Assembly (NCBI GenBank): GCA_963696875.1
Contig: CAVOLQ010000005.1
Location: 1-64,000, forward strand
DNA from: Albibacterium sp963696875
GTDB lineage: Bacteria; Bacteroidota; Bacteroidia; Sphingobacteriales; Sphingobacteriaceae
DNA length: 64,000 bases
Reading direction: 5' to 3'
Shown in pieces: positions 53,813 through 63,584 of this stretch. The position numbers and the translations under genes are program-made. Position 1 is the stretch's first letter, and the number at the start of each line of letters is the position of its first letter. The notes under the pieces were generated by a model that worked only from the letters and a program-made list of their open reading frames with translations, was not told the DNA's origin and searched no databases.

Positions 53813-55066
53813 ATGGAGCTTAAAAAGGTAGTTGTAACTGGACTTGGCGCACTTACACCTATAGGCAATACTGTTTCTGAATACTGGAACGGTTTGCTTA
53901 ATGGTGTAAGTGGAGCAGCTCCCATTACACGATTTGATGCATCAAAATTTAAAACACGCTTTGCGTGTGAAGTAAAGAATTTTGACGCAACAAATTTTAT
54001 GGATCGAAAAGACGCCAGGAAGCTAGATCCTTTTGTACATTATGCTCTTGCCTCTACAGATGAAGCTGTTAATGACGCTGGTTTAGATTTTGAAAAGCTC
54101 GATACTAATCGAATAGGCGTTATTTGGGGATCTGGTATTGGAGGATTAAAAACCTTTTTAGACGAAGTCACTAACTTTGCACACGGAGACGGTACACCTC
54201 GTTTCAATCCATTCTTTATTCCTAAAATGATCTTGGATATCGCTCCAGGTCATATTTCGATGAAATATGGACTTCACGGTCCGAATTTCTCTACCGTTTC
54301 AGCATGCGCTTCTTCAACCAATGCGTTAATCGATTCTTTACTTTATCTTCGATCTGGCTATGCGGATGTCATTATTACCGGTGGTTCAGAAGCTATCATT
54401 AATGAGGCTGGGATCGGAGGGTTTAATGCGATGCACGCCCTTTCTACGCGAAATGATGATCCATCGACCGCTTCTCGTCCTTTCGATTTAGATCGAGACG
54501 GATTTGTCGCAGGTGAAGGTTCTGGAACAATAATTCTAGAAACTCTTGAGCATGCAAAGGCAAGGGGTGCGAAAATTTATGCAGAACTTGTAGGTGGCGG
54601 AATGAGCGCCGATGCAAACCACATTACCGCTCCACACCCAGAGGGTCTTGGTGCACGTTTGGTAATGATGAATGCTTTAAAAGATGCAGGCTTAAGTACA
54701 AACGATATTGATTACATTAATGTTCATGGAACGTCAACTCCTTTAGGGGATTTTAGTGAGACAAAAGCTATTATTGATCTTTTTGGCGAACATGCTTATG
54801 AACTTAATATCAGTTCAACTAAATCAATGACAGGCCATTTGTTAGGCGCAGCTGGTGCTGTGGAGTCTATCGCAAGTATATTGGCACTTAAAAATGGGTA
54901 TGTTCCTCCAACAATTAATCACTTTAATGACGACCCAAGCCTAGATAATAGATTACATTTCACTTTTAATCACGCTCAAAAAAGAGAAATTAAATACGCT
55001 TTAAGTAATACGTTTGGTTTTGGCGGTCATAATGCTTCTGTGGTATTCAAAAAATACGAAGAATAA
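53813..55066 (+). CDS. fabF: 3-oxoacyl-[acyl-carrier-protein] synthase II
   Basis: Condensing enzyme of fatty acid elongation. 417 residues. The catalytic Cys is in FSTVSACASSTNALIDS, the two His in INVHGTSTPLGDFSE and STKSMTGHLLGAAGAVES, and the C-terminal FGFGGHNASVVF is intact. The RRVVVTGLG-type start reads KKVVVTGLGALTPIG. Between acpP and rnc in the standard order for the group. Confidence 0.97.
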   Translation: MELKKVVVTGLGALTPIGNTVSEYWNGLLNGVSGAAPITRFDASKFKTRFACEVKNFDATNFMDRKDARKLDPFVHYALASTDEAVNDAGLDFEKLDTNRIGVIWGSGIGGLKTFLDEVTNFAHGDGTPRFNPFFIPKMILDIAPGHISMKYGLHGPNFSTVSACASSTNALIDSLLYLRSGYADVIITGGSEAIINEAGIGGFNAMHALSTRNDDPSTASRPFDLDRDGFVAGEGSGTIILETLEHAKARGAKIYAELVGGGMSADANHITAPHPEGLGARLVMMNALKDAGLSTNDIDYINVHGTSTPLGDFSETKAIIDLFGEHAYELNISSTKSMTGHLLGAAGAVESIASILALKNGYVPPTINHFNDDPSLDNRLHFTFNHAQKREIKYALSNTFGFGGHNASVVFKKYEE

Positions 55067-55107
55067 ATAACCGCTTTTTGATATAGTCTTCTTTACTAAA
55101 GAGATTG

Positions 55108-55845
55108 ATGCCTTTTTCTCGAATCTATAAACTACATATTTCTTCTGAAAAAAGTTATTTCAGAAAGCTCAAAATCTTACTTGGTTTCGTGCCGGGCAAT
55201 TTACACCTATACCGCATGGCCTTTCGCCATAAATCAGCTGCCGTCATTATAAAGAACAATGGGAGTGGCGCAAAAAACAGCAATGAGCGGATGGAGTTTT
55301 TAGGGGATGCAATTCTGGGTTCAGTGGTTGCTACTCTCCTATTTAAAAAATATCCTTTTAAAGACGAGGGATTTTTAACAGAAATGCGATCCAAAATAGT
55401 GAGTCGCTCCAATTTAAATCAGCTATCTAGAAAAATGGGCCTCGATGAGTTCATAGAATACGACTCACGCATGATGGGATTTAATGGAAAGCAAAGCTCA
55501 ATGATGGGAGACGCTTTTGAAGCCTTAATTGGCGCTATTTATCTTGACAAGGGCTACAGACATACTCAAAACTTCATTTTAAATCGTGTTATTGACCCTC
55601 TGGTAGATATTCATAAGCTGGAAAAAACAGAAATGAATTTTAAAAGCCGTCTTATTGAATGGTGCCAACAATTCAATAAGGAAGTCGAGTTTAAAGTTAT
55701 AAAAAACGAGGAAGGTGAATCTAATAAATTATTTACGGTAGAAGTACTGGTTAATGGAGAGGTAAAAGGCATTGGCAGAGAATACAGTAAAAAGAATGCT
55801 GAGAAACTAGCGGCAGAAAAGGCTTGTGAAACTTTAGAAGTATAG
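55108..55845 (+). CDS. rnc: Ribonuclease III
   Basis: Cleaves double-stranded RNA in rRNA and mRNA processing. 245 residues from the ATG at 55108 (a TTG lies one codon upstream). The catalytic signature is NERMEFLGDAILGSVVA; the second metal-site region is MMGDAFEALIGAIYLDKGY; a double-strand-RNA-binding domain follows (FKSRLIEWCQQFNKEVEFKV; GREYSKKNAEKLAAEKACE). The N-terminal 30 residues extend beyond the E. coli protein, as usual in Bacteroidetes. Confidence 0.95.
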   Translation: MPFSRIYKLHISSEKSYFRKLKILLGFVPGNLHLYRMAFRHKSAAVIIKNNGSGAKNSNERMEFLGDAILGSVVATLLFKKYPFKDEGFLTEMRSKIVSRSNLNQLSRKMGLDEFIEYDSRMMGFNGKQSSMMGDAFEALIGAIYLDKGYRHTQNFILNRVIDPLVDIHKLEKTEMNFKSRLIEWCQQFNKEVEFKVIKNEEGESNKLFTVEVLVNGEVKGIGREYSKKNAEKLAAEKACETLEV

Positions 55846-55872
55846 GAAGCTGATTTGTAGAAAGTTGATATT

Positions 55873-57150
55873 TTAATATCCGTATTTTTCTTTCCAATTC
55901 TTTCGCAGTTGGTCTCTCAATTTATTTTCTCCAGTGTTATTTCCTGGCTCATAAAGTCTAGTTCCACTTATCCTTTCGGGTAAAAATTCCTCGGCCACAA
56001 AATTTCCTTCATAGGAATGTGCATATTGATATCCTTTTCCATAGCCAATATCTTCCATCAACTTTGTTGGTGCATTTCTTAAATGTAGGGGCACAGAAAG
56101 ATCACCTGTTTTTTTAACTAAGGCCTGTGCTCTATTGATGGCTTCATAAGCGGCGTTACTTTTAGCGGAGGCAGCCAGATAAGTAACAGTATGTGACAAT
56201 ATTATTCTTGACTCAGGCCAGCCAATTGCTTTTACAGCTTGAAAGCAGGTGTTCGCTAATAACAAAGCATTTGGATTTGCGTTGCCAATATCCTCAGACG
56301 CTAATATTAAGAGTCGTCGCGCAATAAAAACGGGATCTTCACCCCCATCTATCATCCTTGCTAGCCAATACACCGCTGCATTCGGATCGCTACCTCTTAT
56401 AGATTTGATAAAAGCAGAAATGATGTCGTAATGTTGTTCTCCAGATTTATCATACAACGCCATATTTTGCTGAACGAGCCTAAGAACAAGATCATTCGTT
56501 ACTAAGATGGGAGAACCAGTAGAATTAACAACTAACTCTATTAAGTTTAGCAATTTTCTAGCGTCTCCTCCGGAAACTCTTAATAAAGCTTCATACTCTT
56601 TAATTTCAATCTTAAGCTTCTTCAAAACCACATCGTCCTTTATCGCTTTATGGACTAAGGAAATCAAATCTTCCTTATCAATCTCGTTTAATATATAAGT
56701 CTGACTTCTAGATAGTAATGCCGAAATCACTTCAAAAGAGGGGTTTTCAGTTGTTGCTCCAATTAAGGTTACAAGACCTTGTTCAACTGCGCCTAAAAGT
56801 GAGTCTTGCTGAGATTTGGAGAACCGATGTATCTCATCAATAAATAATATCGGTTGCTTATCACCAATTTTTCTTGCCAGTTTCGCTTTTTCAATAACTT
56901 CGCGAATATCTTTCACGCCAGAATTTATTGCGCTTAAGCTAAAAAATGGACGATCGAGTTGGTAAGATATGATGGACGCCAAAGTCGTTTTTCCAACGCC
57001 TGGAGGTCCCCAAAGAATCATTGATGGAATATTTTTACTGTCAATTGCGTTGCGCAATACTGCGCCAGGTCCAACCAAATGTTGTTGGCCAACATAAGAA
57101 TCTAAATTTCTAGGCCTCATTCGCTCGGCCAAAGGTTGACTATTTGTCAT
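55873..57150 (-). CDS. rarA: Replication-associated recombination protein A (MgsA/RarA)
   Basis: AAA+ ATPase acting at stalled replication forks with SSB and the clamp loader. 425 residues. LAERMRPRNLDSYVGQQHLV opens the family, Walker A is ILWGPPGVGKTTLASII, Walker B LFIDEIHRFSKSQQD, sensor 1 IGATTENPSFEV. The C-terminal tetramerisation domain has HYDIISAFIKSIRGSDPNAA, VYWLARMIDGGEDP and HLRNAPTKLMEDIGYGKGYQ. Convergent with rnc. Confidence 0.95.
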   Translation of the reverse strand: MTNSQPLAERMRPRNLDSYVGQQHLVGPGAVLRNAIDSKNIPSMILWGPPGVGKTTLASIISYQLDRPFFSLSAINSGVKDIREVIEKAKLARKIGDKQPILFIDEIHRFSKSQQDSLLGAVEQGLVTLIGATTENPSFEVISALLSRSQTYILNEIDKEDLISLVHKAIKDDVVLKKLKIEIKEYEALLRVSGGDARKLLNLIELVVNSTGSPILVTNDLVLRLVQQNMALYDKSGEQHYDIISAFIKSIRGSDPNAAVYWLARMIDGGEDPVFIARRLLILASEDIGNANPNALLLANTCFQAVKAIGWPESRIILSHTVTYLAASAKSNAAYEAINRAQALVKKTGDLSVPLHLRNAPTKLMEDIGYGKGYQYAHSYEGNFVAEEFLPERISGTRLYEPGNNTGENKLRDQLRKNWKEKYGY

Positions 57151-57291
57151 TTATAACAAAAATAAAAAATAAAAACGACCTATACATCCTCCTTTTCATT
57201 TTTAAATGATAGAAAGAATTAAGGAATGATAAGTTCGCATAATTTTGGTAATTTTGTATATATTACAGATAATATGCTTAGTTACAAACAA

Positions 57292-58437
57292 ATGAACTTT
57301 AAAATAGTTGCATTGCCTTTCTTATTCATTTGCAGCGTTATGTCCTCGCTCGCTTCATTTGCACAAGACCATGAGGATAATTCCCAATCAGTAGAGATAC
57401 CAGTAAAATACAACGACAGTTTTGAAGGAATTGGACCCAAAGTATACCTATTACCACCCCCAAAAACTGCAAGTGAATTGCTTGCGGAAAAATATGTGAT
57501 CAAGAAGCAAAATCAACATCAATTAGATTCATTACTCAGCAAGCTAAATTTAAAAAAAGAGTTAAAGAGAATTCAAAATACAGCGCCTAATTCCTCATCT
57601 AAAGACTTATTAACGATAGAACAAGAAGAAAAACAATTGATTGAAATAATAAATCACCACAAAAAAGAAGACAATGTAAACTATATTTCAAACTCGCAAA
57701 ATGATTTAGCCATATTTTATTTTATTTCTGGTAAATTTGATAAAGCTACCATTCTATTTTTAGAATCTTTAAAAATAAAGCAACAATTAGGATTGATTGA
57801 AGATCAGTTTGTTATTTTAGCAAACCTTGCACTATTAGAATCTGAAGTTGGCAATAATGTTAATGCTTTAGCACTTTATGATCAACTTTTAGAAGAAGCG
57901 AAAAAGACAAAAAACATTAATAACCAGGCCAAATCTTACTTGGCAATGGCGAAGTTGGAAGCGAAATCCGGTGATTTTATTAGTGCACATAACCTCATCA
58001 TTAAAAAGAGTGTACCTTTATTGCATAGAAGCAAAAATTATTCAGGCGTAGTTATTGCATTGAATGAGCTAGCGTCTTTTAAGGAGATGCAGGAAAACGA
58101 TATTGAGGCAAAATGGATTTATCTACAAGCAATCGACGTTGCAAAAATACACAATGATGAGTTGGGGTTAGCAATTAGTCTTTTTAATCTTGCACAATTA
58201 AAAAACAGAATCGGCGATGATAGTCTGGCGATTATGGACTATCTGACTTCAAAGGAGTTGGCAATAAAAAACAAAATGGAAGATCTTTTAGTTGAAATTC
58301 AAGATGGATTGGGAGACGCCTATTTAAAGTTAAATGATTATAAAGGTGCGCTCTTGGCTCTAAATGAATATCAATCATTAAAGACAAATCTTTTAAATCA
58401 ATATCTTTTTCCTAATGATTTGATAGAAAATCAATGA
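57292..58437 (+). CDS. Exported tetratricopeptide-repeat protein
   Basis: About 381 residues from the ATG at 57292, with a signal peptide (FKIVALPFLFICSVMSSLAS, then FAQ). The mature part is a stack of helical hairpins resembling TPR units (IFYFISGKFDKATILFLESL; LALLESEVGNNVNALALYDQ; GDAYLKLNDYKGALLALNEY). Such a domain often forms the sensory part of Bacteroidetes hybrid kinases, but here the protein ends after the repeats with no membrane segment or kinase domain. Not recognised beyond the fold; likely a periplasmic protein-interaction scaffold. Confidence 0.75.
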   Translation: MNFKIVALPFLFICSVMSSLASFAQDHEDNSQSVEIPVKYNDSFEGIGPKVYLLPPPKTASELLAEKYVIKKQNQHQLDSLLSKLNLKKELKRIQNTAPNSSSKDLLTIEQEEKQLIEIINHHKKEDNVNYISNSQNDLAIFYFISGKFDKATILFLESLKIKQQLGLIEDQFVILANLALLESEVGNNVNALALYDQLLEEAKKTKNINNQAKSYLAMAKLEAKSGDFISAHNLIIKKSVPLLHRSKNYSGVVIALNELASFKEMQENDIEAKWIYLQAIDVAKIHNDELGLAISLFNLAQLKNRIGDDSLAIMDYLTSKELAIKNKMEDLLVEIQDGLGDAYLKLNDYKGALLALNEYQSLKTNLLNQYLFPNDLIENQ

Positions 58438-58596
58438 AATAGGTAAAGCATCTTCAAAAATAATATCTAAACTACGCCTAAGATATTATTCATTATATTA
58501 TTTTTTACTTAATTTACAAACCTTTTCTAATCGGGGTATATTATAGATACGGATTAGAGTATGCTAAAACAAATGGATTATAAATCATTTCAAGAA

Positions 58597-60708
58597 ATGT
58601 TGAAGAAAGTATTTTCGGCTCTTTTTATAGTTGCCGCAATCGCCTGTAATGCAAGTCCGCGTGTTGCATTACTTGATACACCAGGCGATTTAAAGCCAAA
58701 TACGCAGCAGGAAATAATACTTAAAGAGGTCATAAATTTATTTGAAAATATTTCTTATAAAAAAGTACCCTTAAACGATTCTCTATCATCGGTAATATTC
58801 GATAATTATATTAAAACTATTGATGAAGGTAAAAATTATCTTTTAAAAACTGATTACGATGACTTCGCAAAGTATCGATTAACTCTGCTGCCTGATTTGA
58901 AGCGGGGTGATTTAAGCTCGATGTACTACATTTTTAACGTCTATCAGGCACGTTATCTGGACCGCATGAACTATGCGCTTTCACAAGTTAAAACACCTTT
59001 TGATTTTACAAAAGATGATGTGTATACGTACAATAGGGAGAAAGAGGATTGGTTTTCGTCTACAACCGAAGCTGATTCTGCATGGAAGAAAAAAGTTAAA
59101 TACGATATGCTATTGCTTAGTATGAGCAAAACTGCAACTGACAGCGTTGGAAAAAATGAAAAAACATTAGCTGATCGCTATCAAAACTTAATTTCTCAAG
59201 CCCAAAAAATAAATAGTAATGATGCCTTTCAAATTATTATGAATGCCTTTACTAGCTCGATAGACCCACATACCAATTATTTCAATCCATCGTTTGCGCA
59301 ACAATTCAATGAAGACATGGCAAGAACCTTTGAGGGGATTGGTGCTCGTCTAACGTTGGAAAATGAAGTGGTTAAAATTATAGAAATTATTCCTGGGGGC
59401 CCTGCATTTAAGGACGGAACACTTCATGTGAACGACAGAATTATTGCGGTAGCACAAGGGGATGGCGAATTCGTTGATGTGATTGGATGGCGACTAGATA
59501 ATACTGTTGCCAAGATTAAGGGCCCGAAAGGTACCAAAGTTCGTTTAAAAGTTATACCTGCAGGTCAAGAACTGACTTCTACTCCTAAAATTGTGACTTT
59601 AATCCGAGATAAAATAGTGATGGAAGAAACTTCTGCTAAAAAGGAAACAAAAACGATCAAAGCGGACGATGGAAAGACTTATAAAGTTGGTATCATTAAA
59701 ATCCCGGGGTTTTATTTAGACTTTGAAGCGTATAATGCCAACGATCCTAATTACAAAAGTACAACCCGAGATGTAAAATTAATTTTGGACACCTTAAGAA
59801 ATGAAAAGGTAGATGCGGTGCTAGTGGACTTAAGAATGAATGGAGGGGGCTCACTAATGGAGGCTATTGAATTAACCGGCTTATTTATAGACCAGGGTCC
59901 AGTAGTACAAGTTAGAGACACAAGAAACCGAATCGAGGTAAGCAATGATGATTCTCCAGGTACTTCTTGGAATGGCCCGCTAGGCGTTTTAGTTGATCGC
60001 TTTAGTGCCTCGGCATCAGAAATTTTTGCCGCGGCAATTCAAGATTATGGTCGCGGAGTAATAATTGGGACCCAAACCTACGGTAAAGGTACGGTACAGT
60101 CTGCTATAAAAATGGATAGAATAATCAGTCCGACCAATCGATTGCTATTGAAAGCTACTGCTGAAAAGAATACCGAAGGGATACCTGTCGGAGCACCAGA
60201 ATTTGGACAAATAAATATTACCATGGCGAAGTTTTATCGTATTAATGGAAGTAGCACGCAACTGAAAGGTGTACAGCCTGATATTGTTTTCCCGATGATG
60301 TTCGCTGCTGATAAATTCGGCGAAAGTTCAGAACCAGCTGCTTTACCTTGGGATCAGATTCAGTCGACAGCATATACTCCTGTTGCTAATCTGAAGCCTC
60401 TAATCGGAAAGCTCGAGCAAAAACATCAAGAAAGAATGGCTTCTTCACCAGAATACAAAAACCTTCTGGAAGATATTGAACAATTGAAAGAACGGGAGAA
60501 TGAAAACTCTGTGACTTTAAATGAAATCAAACTTAAAGAAGAAAGAGATAAAAGAGAAGCCCAAAATCTTGCTCGTATCAATGAGCGAAGGAAACAAGTC
60601 GGTTTGGTACCTCTTAAAAAAGGCGATCCAATCCCTAAATCAGATTATGATTTTGTGACTGATGAGAGCTTAAAAGTTATGGCAGATATTGTAGTTTTAG
60701 AAAAATAA
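58597..60708 (+). CDS. Carboxy-terminal processing protease (tail-specific protease, S41)
   Basis: Periplasmic Ser/Lys protease trimming or degrading envelope proteins. I start at 58597, giving LKKVFSALFIVAAIACNASP, a signal peptide with a lipobox-like VAAIAC; an ATG at 58561 adds 12 residues. An N-terminal domain is followed by PDZ (GARLTLENEVVKIIEIIPGG; VNDRIIAVAQGDGEFVDVIG) and the protease core: VDAVLVDLRMNGGGSLMEAI, catalytic Ser in VDRFSASASEIFAAAI and Lys in GTQTYGKGTVQSAI. About 703 residues, with a C-terminal helical domain rich in Lys and Glu (EDIEQLKERENENSVTL). Confidence 0.92.
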   Translation: MLKKVFSALFIVAAIACNASPRVALLDTPGDLKPNTQQEIILKEVINLFENISYKKVPLNDSLSSVIFDNYIKTIDEGKNYLLKTDYDDFAKYRLTLLPDLKRGDLSSMYYIFNVYQARYLDRMNYALSQVKTPFDFTKDDVYTYNREKEDWFSSTTEADSAWKKKVKYDMLLLSMSKTATDSVGKNEKTLADRYQNLISQAQKINSNDAFQIIMNAFTSSIDPHTNYFNPSFAQQFNEDMARTFEGIGARLTLENEVVKIIEIIPGGPAFKDGTLHVNDRIIAVAQGDGEFVDVIGWRLDNTVAKIKGPKGTKVRLKVIPAGQELTSTPKIVTLIRDKIVMEETSAKKETKTIKADDGKTYKVGIIKIPGFYLDFEAYNANDPNYKSTTRDVKLILDTLRNEKVDAVLVDLRMNGGGSLMEAIELTGLFIDQGPVVQVRDTRNRIEVSNDDSPGTSWNGPLGVLVDRFSASASEIFAAAIQDYGRGVIIGTQTYGKGTVQSAIKMDRIISPTNRLLLKATAEKNTEGIPVGAPEFGQINITMAKFYRINGSSTQLKGVQPDIVFPMMFAADKFGESSEPAALPWDQIQSTAYTPVANLKPLIGKLEQKHQERMASSPEYKNLLEDIEQLKERENENSVTLNEIKLKEERDKREAQNLARINERRKQVGLVPLKKGDPIPKSDYDFVTDESLKVMADIVVLEK

Positions 60709-60776
60709 ATAATTGTTACATAAAAGAGGCCGGCTTCCATATAGAGAAGCCGGCCTCTTTTATGTAACAATTATTT
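60707..60776. terminator. Bidirectional terminator with 31-bp perfect arms
   Basis: The 31-bp arms are exact reverse complements, with an 8-base loop (CATATAGA) between 60737 and 60746. The inner part is AAAAGAGGCCGGCTTC with GAAGCCGGCCTCTTTT, so each strand has hairpin plus T-run. The left arm covers the last bases of the protease stop codon, and the right arm ends 6 bp before the end of ahcY. It serves both convergent genes. Confidence 0.92.
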
Positions 60777-60781
60777 AAAAA

Positions 60782-62101
60782 CTAATACCGATACTGATCA
60801 GATTTAAAAGGCCCCTCAACTGGCACTCCGATGTAATCAGCCTGTTCTTGATTAAGAATATCTAGCTCTACGCCAATCTTTGCTAAGTGCAAGCGCGCAA
60901 CCTTCTCATCTAGATATTTTGGTAAAGTATAGACCCGATTTTCATATTTACCTTCATTTTTCCACAGTTCAATTTGAGCTAAGGTTTGGTTGGTAAACGA
61001 GTTACTCATTACAAATGAAGGGTGACCTGTTGCGCATCCTAGATTGACTAAGCGACCTTCGGCAAGAAGAATTACATCTTTGCCATCAAGCGTATATTTA
61101 TCAACTTGGGGCTTAATTTCAATTTTAGTCGAACCGTAATTTTCGTTTAGCCAAGCCACATCAATTTCGTTATCAAAATGGCCAATATTACAAACGACAG
61201 CTTTGTCCTTCATCGATTTGAAATGTTCAGCACGTACAATATCTTTATTGCCGGTAGCTGTAACAATAATATCCGCTTCTTTGACGGCATCAGCAAATTT
61301 CTTTACCTCATACCCTTCCATTGCAGCTTGTAATGCACAAATGGGATCGATTTCAGAAACGATTACACGAACGCCTGCACTGCTTAACGATTCGGCTGAA
61401 CCCTTTCCAACGTCTCCAAAACCGGCAACTAAACCAACCTTACCGGCAAGCATTAAATCTGTTGCTCTACGAATTGCATCTACTAAAGACTCACGGCAAC
61501 CGTATTTATTATCAAATTTAGATTTCGTTACGGAATCATTCACATTAATGGCGGGAATTGGCAAAGTACCGTTTCTCATGCGCTCGTATAAGCGGTGGAC
61601 GCCAGTAGTTGTTTCCTCAGAAAGCCCTTTAATATCTTTCACTAATTCAGGAAAAAGATCCAACACCATATTGGTCAAATCTCCCCCGTCATCCAAAATT
61701 AAATTCAATGGTTGACGATTTTCCCCAAAAAAGAGCGTTTGTTCAATACACCAATTAAACTCCTCTTCAGTCATTCCCTTCCAAGCATAAACCTGAATTC
61801 CAGCGGCAGCTATCGCAGCTGCAGCATGATCCTGCGTAGAGAAAATATTGCATGAAGACCATGTTACTTCTGCTCCAAGGGCAACTAATGTTTCTATTAA
61901 AACTGCTGTTTGTATAGTCATATGCAAACAGCCAGCTATCCTTGATCCTTTTAGAGGTTGAGAATTTCCATATTCTTCACGTAGGGACATTAAACCAGGC
62001 ATTTCTGCCTCGGCTAGCTCGATTTCTTTTCTGCCCCATTCGGCCAGACTGATATCCTTTACCTTATAGGGTATGTATTGAGTTTTTGTTGTCATATTCA
62101 T
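60782..62101 (-). CDS. ahcY: Adenosylhomocysteinase
   Basis: Hydrolyses S-adenosylhomocysteine to adenosine and homocysteine, keeping methylation running; NAD-bound. I start at 62101 (or 62095), giving about 439 residues, because the promoter lies just upstream at 62118-62149 within a longer open frame that reaches 62173. DISLAEWGRKEIELAEAEMP, GCLHMTIQTAVLIETLVALG, the NAD motif GLVAGFGDVGKGSAESLSSA, GNKDIVRAEHFKSMKDKAVV and the end FKSDQYRY are the family hallmarks. Confidence 0.96.
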   Translation of the reverse strand: MNMTTKTQYIPYKVKDISLAEWGRKEIELAEAEMPGLMSLREEYGNSQPLKGSRIAGCLHMTIQTAVLIETLVALGAEVTWSSCNIFSTQDHAAAAIAAAGIQVYAWKGMTEEEFNWCIEQTLFFGENRQPLNLILDDGGDLTNMVLDLFPELVKDIKGLSEETTTGVHRLYERMRNGTLPIPAINVNDSVTKSKFDNKYGCRESLVDAIRRATDLMLAGKVGLVAGFGDVGKGSAESLSSAGVRVIVSEIDPICALQAAMEGYEVKKFADAVKEADIIVTATGNKDIVRAEHFKSMKDKAVVCNIGHFDNEIDVAWLNENYGSTKIEIKPQVDKYTLDGKDVILLAEGRLVNLGCATGHPSFVMSNSFTNQTLAQIELWKNEGKYENRVYTLPKYLDEKVARLHLAKIGVELDILNQEQADYIGVPVEGPFKSDQYRY

Positions 62102-62117
62102 TGTATTGTATGATTTA

Positions 62118-62149
62118 CAAAAATAGACCTTTTCACGCTCATTATCAAA
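62118..62149 (-). promoter_or_regulatory. Bacteroidetes-type promoter of ahcY
   Basis: On the minus strand TTTG, 20 bp, TATTTTTG (62125-62118), an exact TAnnTTTG, 17 bp before the ATG at 62101. Confidence 0.6.
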
Positions 62150-62252
62150 AGCTATGGTATAGATTGATTCCATAGCTGTGTCATTAGTCGATTCCTTCCA
62201 AATCCTGACATTGTTTTGAAATAACTATATTGTCTTAAGCATGAAGTATATG

Positions 62253-62260
62253 TATCTTTG
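62253..62260 (+). promoter_or_regulatory. Bacteroidetes -7 element of the bacilliredoxin gene
   Basis: TATCTTTG fits TAnnTTTG exactly, with a TTG at 62230-62232 about 20 bp upstream. It lies 42 bp before the ATG at 62303. Confidence 0.5.
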
Positions 62261-62302
62261 TAAATAGAATAAGAATAATAAACATTTTAAAGAATATAAA
62301 TA

Positions 62303-62713
62303 ATGTATCCAGAATATCTAGTTGCTCCGATGCGTAAAGAATTAACTGATGCAGGTTTCGAAGATTTGAAAACTGCTGACGAAGTTGATTCTGCTATTAA
62401 AAATAACGATTCTGTTTTGGTAGTGATCAATTCAGTTTGTGGATGTGCTGCTTCTAATGCGCGTCCTGCTGCCCGCACAGCTATTGAAAATAGCAAGAGA
62501 CCAAACAAAATCGTCACAGTCTTCGCGGGAGTTGAAAAAGAAGCGGTAGAGAAGGCTCGTTCGTTCATGGCTCCTTATCCCCCTTCGTCACCAGCAATGG
62601 CCCTATTTAAAGGTGGTAAATTAGTTCATATGATTGAAAGACATCACATTGAGGGGAAACCTGCACAAATGATTGCAGATAACCTTGTAGCAGCTTTTGA
62701 AGAGTTCTGCTAA
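62303..62713 (+). CDS. BrxA/BrxB-family bacilliredoxin
   Basis: A 136-residue thioredoxin-fold protein with the CGC active-site motif in VINSVCGCAASNARPAAR (about residues 54-56), followed by TVFAGVEKEAVEKARSFMAP and ALFKGGKLVHMIERHHIEGK. In Firmicutes such proteins remove bacillithiol from mixed disulfides; in Bacteroidetes, bacillithiol is also made in some lineages, so the same role is likely here but not proven. Followed by a terminator at 62757-62782. Confidence 0.9.
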   Translation: MYPEYLVAPMRKELTDAGFEDLKTADEVDSAIKNNDSVLVVINSVCGCAASNARPAARTAIENSKRPNKIVTVFAGVEKEAVEKARSFMAPYPPSSPAMALFKGGKLVHMIERHHIEGKPAQMIADNLVAAFEEFC

Positions 62714-62756
62714 GACTTAAATTTTTGCATTGTTAATTTTCAAATGATTAGTTTTA

Positions 62757-62782
62757 GGGCGAGGGCAACTTCGCCTTTTTTA
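62757..62782 (+). terminator. Terminator of the bacilliredoxin gene
   Basis: GGCGA and TCGCC form a 5-bp stem with an 8-base loop, followed by seven T. Between the convergent bacilliredoxin gene and cdaA. Confidence 0.65.
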
Positions 62783-62792
62783 CAATTGTTGC

Positions 62793-63584
62793 TTATATAT
62801 CTTCATTTAACAAAAGCTCTAATTCTTCATGCCCGATATTCATGTTTACATTTCCATGTTTGGCATAAGAGATCTCTCCTGTTTCTTCACTAATTACCAC
62901 CGCCACTGCATCACTCATTTCAGTTACTCCTATAGCTGCACGGTGTCTTAACCCAAACTGCAAAGGCAAATCTTCGCTATCCGATAACGGAAGAATTGAA
63001 CTCGCCGTTTTGATTTTAAAATCTACAATGACGACTGCGCCATCGTGCAAGGGACTATGTTTTTGAAAAATACTTTCAAGCAATCGTTTTGAAAGTTGAG
63101 CATCAATATATTCACCGCTGTTTTGATAGTATTCTTCGTCAAAATATTTTGTAAAAACCATTAATGCTCCTGTTCTTGACTTTTGCATACTTCTACAAGC
63201 ATCGATAATGGGCTTCAACCGAGCTATGTTATCCTTATCAACATCCTTCTTCGCAAAAAACAGGGAAAAAAGCAGGTTGTGCCGTCGCAATGAAATGTTC
63301 TTTCCTATATGGATTAAAAAACGACGTATTTCCTGCTGGAAAACAACAATCAATGCAATAGAGCCAACACTAATAAAGCCTCCAAATATCTCGGTTAATA
63401 GCCGCATATTGGATTGCTTTACTATTAAATAGACGAGGTAAATTATTACTAATCCTATAAAGATATTAACTGCTATCGTTCCGCGAATAAGATTATAAAT
63501 ATAATACACGATAATAGCTACCAATAAGATATCTATGACATCTAAAAATCGAATATTAAAAAAACTGAAATCGAATTCACCCAT
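62793..63584 (-). CDS. cdaA: Diadenylate cyclase CdaA
   Basis: Makes c-di-AMP from two ATP. 263 residues: three N-terminal membrane segments (VIDILLVAIIVYYIYNLIRG; AVNIFIGLVIIYLVYLIV; FISVGSIALIVVFQQEIRRF) and a DAC domain with LHDGAVVIVDF (DGA motif) and FGLRHRAAIGVTE (RHR motif). Both active-site motifs are intact. In Bacteroidetes it often neighbours folP; here the upstream side carries the 90-bp repeats. Confidence 0.95.
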   Translation of the reverse strand: MGEFDFSFFNIRFLDVIDILLVAIIVYYIYNLIRGTIAVNIFIGLVIIYLVYLIVKQSNMRLLTEIFGGFISVGSIALIVVFQQEIRRFLIHIGKNISLRRHNLLFSLFFAKKDVDKDNIARLKPIIDACRSMQKSRTGALMVFTKYFDEEYYQNSGEYIDAQLSKRLLESIFQKHSPLHDGAVVIVDFKIKTASSILPLSDSEDLPLQFGLRHRAAIGVTEMSDAVAVVISEETGEISYAKHGNVNMNIGHEELELLLNEDI

